Source: Oleiharenicola lentus (lineage in GTDB: Bacteria > Verrucomicrobiota > Verrucomicrobiia > Opitutales > Opitutaceae). From it: a stretch of 64,000 nt of DNA. The position numbers and the translations under genes are program-made. Shown here in pieces: positions 63,265 through 64,000 of this stretch. Within the stretch, counting starts at the first letter, position 1. Each line of letters opens with the position of its first letter. The DNA is taken from NCBI RefSeq assembly GCF_004118375.1, contig NZ_SDHX01000001.1, positions 1,801,693-1,865,692 of the forward strand, written 5' to 3'. A model generated the notes under the pieces. It did not search any database. It was not told where the DNA came from and saw nothing but the letters and a program-made list of their open reading frames with translations.

Positions 63265-64000
63265 TCAGGGCTGGGTGCCGGCGGGTTTGTTTTCGGCCGG
63301 GGCGGGTGCAGGGTCGGCGGGCGGAGCGGGTGCGGGGCCCGGATCATTTTTTTCGCGGTAGGTAAGCGTGAAGAGAGCGTCGAGCAGCGGCTGGTTCACG
63401 GCAAAAGTTACGCCGCCAAATTCCGCCGTCCCGGCCAGCAGTGTGCTGCCGCCCAGTCTTTCGGTGACAAACAGGCTGGCAGGCGTGTCGGGCGCGTTGG
63501 CAAACGAGACCGTGTAATCGAGGCGGTAGCGCCAGGGATGGCTGCCCTCCGGCGTGATGGCATGATCGGACGAAAAGCTTTCCGCGGTGAACCGGGCGGC
63601 GCGCAGGGTTGCGAGTTCATCGATCACTGCCCGAAGGGCCTTGCGGGCGGACTCCGATTCAACGGCAAGCGCCGCGTCCCAGGACTTGTCCCCGGCGGCG
63701 AGTTTCTGGCTGTAGATCGAGGTGCCGGTGCCGAGATCAACGAGGCTCAGGCTGGTCAGGACGGCTCCCTCGGGCAGCTTCCGCAGGAGCCGTTGCCGGT
63801 AGTGCAGGGCGGTGACGGGCGTGTCGTTGAGGATGTCGGGGACGATCTCGTAAACGAACGGCGGGTTGTTGAGCCGGGCGAAGGCGAGGCCCGGGCGGTC
63901 GGGCGAGACGCCGATCTGCAGCAGGGCGGTCGTGGGGTCGTTGCCGGTGAGTCCGCCGCCCGTGCTCAGGCTGAGGCTGATTTCGCGCTCGGGGCGGTTG
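63265..64000 (-). CDS. Hypothetical protein, 5' end outside the window
   Basis: The reverse frame is open from the window edge to the stop at 63265, about 245 residues. It has a mixed alpha/beta region (L-S-L-V-D-L-G-T-G-T-S-I-Y-S-Q-K-L-A-A-G), then L-D-Y-T-V-S-F-A-N, and ends in an Ala/Pro-rich tail. No family is recognised. It ends 20 bp before the AsmA-like start, so it is probably the first gene of a three-gene unit with that protein and the kinase. Confidence 0.6.
   Translation of the reverse strand, partial: NRPEREISLSLSTGGGLTGNDPTTALLQIGVSPDRPGLAFARLNNPPFVYEIVPDILNDTPVTALHYRQRLLRKLPEGAVLTSLSLVDLGTGTSIYSQKLAAGDKSWDAALAVESESARKALRAVIDELATLRAARFTAESFSSDHAITPEGSHPWRYRLDYTVSFANAPDTPASLFVTERLGGSTLLAGTAEFGGVTFAVNQPLLDALFTLTYREKNDPGPAPAPPADPAPAPAENKPAGTQP

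Overview
The window comes from a high-GC Gram-negative bacterium. The best fit is Verrucomicrobiota, family Opitutaceae or close to it. This rests on gene content: an alternative complex III cluster, cbb3-like cytochrome subunits, a polyphosphate-type ROK glucokinase, repeated S23-type four-helix-bundle genes, a GxxExxY gene and PIN/Phd pairs. It is an inference, since no rRNA gene or marker phylogeny is available.

Layout. Positions 1-12.5 kb hold a forward surface-polysaccharide cluster: ligase/polymerase fragment, asparagine synthase, acyltransferase, MurJ-like flippase, SGNH hydrolase, tandem-domain esterase, initiating sugar transferase, two glycosyltransferases and a UDP-glucuronate 4-epimerase-like enzyme. 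From 12.5 to 21.7 kb the cluster is broken up. It holds a reverse-strand membrane protein, two PIN/Phd toxin-antitoxin pairs, a CapD-type nucleotide-sugar dehydratase with an in-frame insertion, and an ABC-2 export permease without its ATPase. All are embedded in dense repetitive DNA. Positions 21.7-27.0 kb encode a TolC / HlyD / FtsX-type permease / ATPase exporter. Positions 27.2-38.3 kb form a tight respiratory operon: actABCDEF, a small membrane protein, a CcoN homologue, CcoO and a monoheme cytochrome c, closed by a strong terminator. Positions 38.4-43.7 kb are mostly reverse-strand genes (DUF4412 protein, cyclase, cupredoxin-like protein, outer-membrane barrel, TesA), plus a forward thioesterase. 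Positions 43.7-47.4 kb hold the divergent YbbA/YbbP-type ABC pair. An FKBP isomerase and a ROK kinase follow, then a MacA/MacB-type exporter with two permeases (49.1-54.5 kb). The window ends with a small membrane protein, a degenerate sulfatase, a large hybrid histidine kinase, an AsmA-like protein and a truncated reverse gene.

Three things stand out. (1) Short cassettes bounded by inverted repeats built from 7-9-bp quasi-periodic units sit between consecutive genes of every ABC exporter here. They carry a four-helix-bundle gene (three times) or a GxxExxY gene (once, with perfect 30-bp inverted repeats). Gene-less versions occur between genes and, in frame, inside the CapD-type coding sequence. 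(2) A 71-bp double-hairpin element has an apparent empty site and filled site about 0.9 kb apart, with a 7-bp duplication, and two further copies whose stems covary. Separate structured repeats, one cloverleaf-like, occur in pairs far apart. (3) The CcoN homologue beside alternative complex III lacks nearly all the histidines that bind haem and CuB in cbb3 oxidases, while its CcoO and cytochrome c partners keep their haem motifs. This suggests a non-catalytic oxidase-like module coupled to complex III.
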